In this document: one piece after another, positions 6,031-7,684 of the stretch
Numbering within the stretch: position 1 is the first letter of the stretch
Layout: every line of letters begins with the position of its first letter
Assembly (NCBI GenBank): GCA_031378125.1
Contig: JANNDW010000163.1
Span: 1-7,684, forward strand
Source of the DNA: LGRD01 sp031378125
GTDB taxonomy: Bacteria; Pseudomonadota; Gammaproteobacteria; Burkholderiales; Burkholderiaceae_C
Direction: 5' to 3'
Length of the DNA: 7,684 nucleotides
Program-made: the position numbers and the translations under genes
Notes under the pieces: generated by a model
Seen by the model: the letters and a program-made list of their open reading frames with translations, nothing else
What the model was told of the DNA's origin: nothing
The model's database searches: none

Positions 6031-6036
6031 AGTATA
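6031..6036 (-). promoter_or_regulatory. Likely -10 box of the rpsF operon promoter
   Basis: The minus strand reads TATACT, a near-consensus sigma-70 -10, which would place transcript start near 6024 and give a leader of about 105 nt. No good -35 lies 16-18 bp upstream; that interval falls in the GC-rich terminator hairpin, and no extended -10 TGn is present. The promoter may rely on an activator or on the AT-rich TTCCATTT spacer; the call rests on the -10 alone. Confidence 0.45.
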
Positions 6037-6052
6037 GCGCGCGAAATGGAAC

Positions 6053-6076
6053 GGGCCCCTGGTTTCCCAGGGGCCC
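6053..6076 (-). terminator. GC-rich terminator hairpin after the symporter gene
   Basis: GGGCCCCTGG (6053-6062) and CCAGGGGCCC (6067-6076) form a perfect 10-bp stem. The RNA loop on the minus strand is GAAA, a stable GNRA tetraloop. It is followed on that strand by GTTCCATTTC, a weak T-tract. It lies 51 bp after the symporter stop and just before the rpsF promoter, so it should isolate the operon from upstream transcription. Confidence 0.65.
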
Positions 6077-6127
6077 TTGCGCAAACCAGCACCTTGATTC
6101 AGGCGCCCGGATTCTTGCCCGCCACGG

Positions 6128-7684
6128 TCAGGCCTTGGCCAGCCTCAGGTCGGGGTAGCGCACATGCTCCACCAGGTCTTGTGTGTCCTTGCGCGGAGGA
6201 CCCGTCAGCAGGCTCACAATCACGATCACCGCGAAGCCAATGGGCACACCGAACAGCCCGGCGGAAATGGGCTGGATGTCCCACCACAGTTCAACCGGGC
6301 GGGCCACGCCGAACATGCCACGCAGCCAAGGCTGGGTTGTGATCATGTAGTAGGCGGTCACGCCCAGGCCGGCCATCATGCCCAGCGAGGCGCCCCATTT
6401 GTTGGCACGCTTCCAAAAGATGCCCAGCGTCAGCGCCGGGAAGAAGGACGCGGCCGCGAACGAAAACGCCGCCGAGACCAGGAACAGAATATCCGCCGGC
6501 TTCTGCACTGCGACCAAGGCAGCGACCAGGGCCACCACCAGCAACAAGGCCTTGGAGATCGTGACGCGCCGTGAAGTCGAAGCGTTGGGGTCGATCATCT
6601 TGTAGTACAGGTCATGGCTCAACGCGTTGGCGATGGTCAGCAGCAGACCGTCCGCGGTCGACAGCGCCGCGGCCAGACCGCCGGCGGCCACCATGCCTGA
6701 GACAACGTACGGCAGACCGCCAATCTCGGGCGTGGCCAGCACGATGATGTCGCCGCCGATCCTCATCTCGCCGAGCTGGAGAATGCCGTCACCATTGACA
6801 TCCACCAATGACAGCAGGGTCGGATCAACTTTCTGCCAGTTGTCGATCCAGGCTGGCAGTTGGGCGAACGGTGTGCCCACCAGCAGCGAGAAAACCTCGA
6901 ACTTGGCCAGCACGGCCAGCGCCGGCGCGGTGAAGTAGAGCAAGAAGATGAAGAACAGCGACCAGCTTACCGACTCGCGCGCCTGCTTCACCGACGGCGT
7001 GGTGTAGTAGCGCATCAGGATGTGCGGCAACGCGGCCGTGCCCACCATCAGGCAGAACACCAGCGCCAGGAAGTTGCGCCGCGAGATGTCGAAGGCCTTC
7101 TGGGCCGCGGCGTCGCCGTTCGGATCTCCCGAGAACACCTGGGCATGGGGCAACATGCCGGCCAGTGGCTTGGCACGCGCCTCGTTGGCCGCCTTGGCGG
7201 CGGTCCATGCCTTCTTGGCGTCTGCCTCATCCTTGGGCAAACCGGCCAGTGCCTTCTCGGCCGCCTGAACTCCGGCCAGCGGCGCATTGGCGGCGGTCAG
7301 GTCCTCAAACTTCTTCTTTGCCGCGGCTTTGTCGGCAGCCAGCGCTGTGGGGATGTCCTTCAACTTTGCGCCCAGGTCATCCGCGCGCTTCTTGAAGACC
7401 GCGATGACTTCCTTTTCCTTCGGGTCGTCGATCAGCTTCTTTTCGATCGCACTGACTTTCTCCAATTGGAAGCCGTAGATCGCCTGCGGCACTGGCACGC
7501 CGGTCTGCTTGACCGCCAGCCAGACCACCGGAAGCAGGTAGGCCACGATCAGGATGATGTACTGCGCCACTTGCGTCCAGGTGACGGCGCGCATGCCGCC
7601 GAGGAACGAACACACCAAGATGCCCCCCAGGCCGACGAAGACCCCGACCTCGAACGCCAGGCCGGACATGCGTGCGGTGATCAG
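6128..7684 (-). CDS. VC_2705-type sodium/solute (cation/acetate-like) symporter, 5' end outside window
   Basis: The visible 518 residues belong to the sodium:solute symporter family (SSS), VC_2705-like subgroup. The frame runs five codons upstream of the ATG at 7669 to the window edge, and that internal ATG lies inside a conserved region, so the true start is outside. Numbering from the 7669 methionine: membrane segments with FVGLGGILVCSFLGGMRAVTW at 11-31 and 36-52; a Lys/Ala/Asp-rich soluble insertion at about 66-195; LALVFCLMVGTAALPHILMR (201-220) with RYYTTPSVKQAR; a membrane segment at 236-255; an EF-hand-like loop at 290-301; VVSGMVAAGGLAAALSTADG (322-341), the conserved SSS region; three or more helices from 372 to 488; and a polar tail with EHVRYP. 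It is an inner-membrane, probably Na+-driven transporter; acetate or another small carboxylate is the usual assignment, but the substrate is not shown by sequence. A small DUF4212 partner often lies upstream, which would be outside the window. Confidence 0.9.
   Translation of the reverse strand: MITARMSGLAFEVGVFVGLGGILVCSFLGGMRAVTWTQVAQYIILIVAYLLPVVWLAVKQTGVPVPQAIYGFQLEKVSAIEKKLIDDPKEKEVIAVFKKRADDLGAKLKDIPTALAADKAAAKKKFEDLTAANAPLAGVQAAEKALAGLPKDEADAKKAWTAAKAANEARAKPLAGMLPHAQVFSGDPNGDAAAQKAFDISRRNFLALVFCLMVGTAALPHILMRYYTTPSVKQARESVSWSLFFIFLLYFTAPALAVLAKFEVFSLLVGTPFAQLPAWIDNWQKVDPTLLSLVDVNGDGILQLGEMRIGGDIIVLATPEIGGLPYVVSGMVAAGGLAAALSTADGLLLTIANALSHDLYYKMIDPNASTSRRVTISKALLLVVALVAALVAVQKPADILFLVSAAFSFAAASFFPALTLGIFWKRANKWGASLGMMAGLGVTAYYMITTQPWLRGMFGVARPVELWWDIQPISAGLFGVPIGFAVIVIVSLLTGPPRKDTQDLVEHVRYPDLRLAKA

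Overview
The window reads as a piece of a high-GC betaproteobacterial chromosome, most likely Burkholderiales. The evidence is the gene order rpsF-priB-rpsR-rplI-dnaB, the style of the icd protein, and a VC_2705-type sodium/solute symporter with the long charged insertion I associate with Betaproteobacteria. This placement comes from recalled protein character, not from a database search.

Left part (1-1488): the remnant of an integrated mobile island lying against the 3' end of icd. It holds the 5' part of an AbiEi-family antitoxin gene (minus strand, cut by the window edge), a small AlpA-type helix-turn-helix regulator (plus strand, 586-810), and a P4-type tyrosine integrase (minus strand, 844-1317) that has kept its arm-binding and core-binding parts but lost the whole catalytic domain. 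Between the integrase start and the icd stop lie short iterated repeats and an imperfect direct repeat that look like integrase or excisionase binding sites, plus a likely icd terminator.

Right part (1489-7684): chromosomal backbone, all on the minus strand. In transcription order: a symporter (5' end outside the window) closed by a GC-rich hairpin; the rpsF-priB-rpsR-rplI operon with a roughly 105-nt leader and a strong intrinsic terminator after rplI; then dnaB, and then icd with its own Shine-Dalgarno sequence. The rpsF leader can fold into a structure with the described form of the S6:S18 autoregulatory element: a CCG bulge between a basal stem and a hairpin, 13 nt upstream of the Shine-Dalgarno. 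The operon joins ribosome assembly (S6, S18, L9) with primosome function (PriB), followed by the replicative helicase DnaB. icd encodes the NADP-type TCA-cycle isocitrate dehydrogenase.

I see no clearly undescribed multi-gene system. The most useful leads are the dyad-rich promoter of the antitoxin gene, the crippled integrase at icd (a site also used by phages in E. coli), the S6:S18-type leader, and a canonical EF-hand loop inside the symporter.
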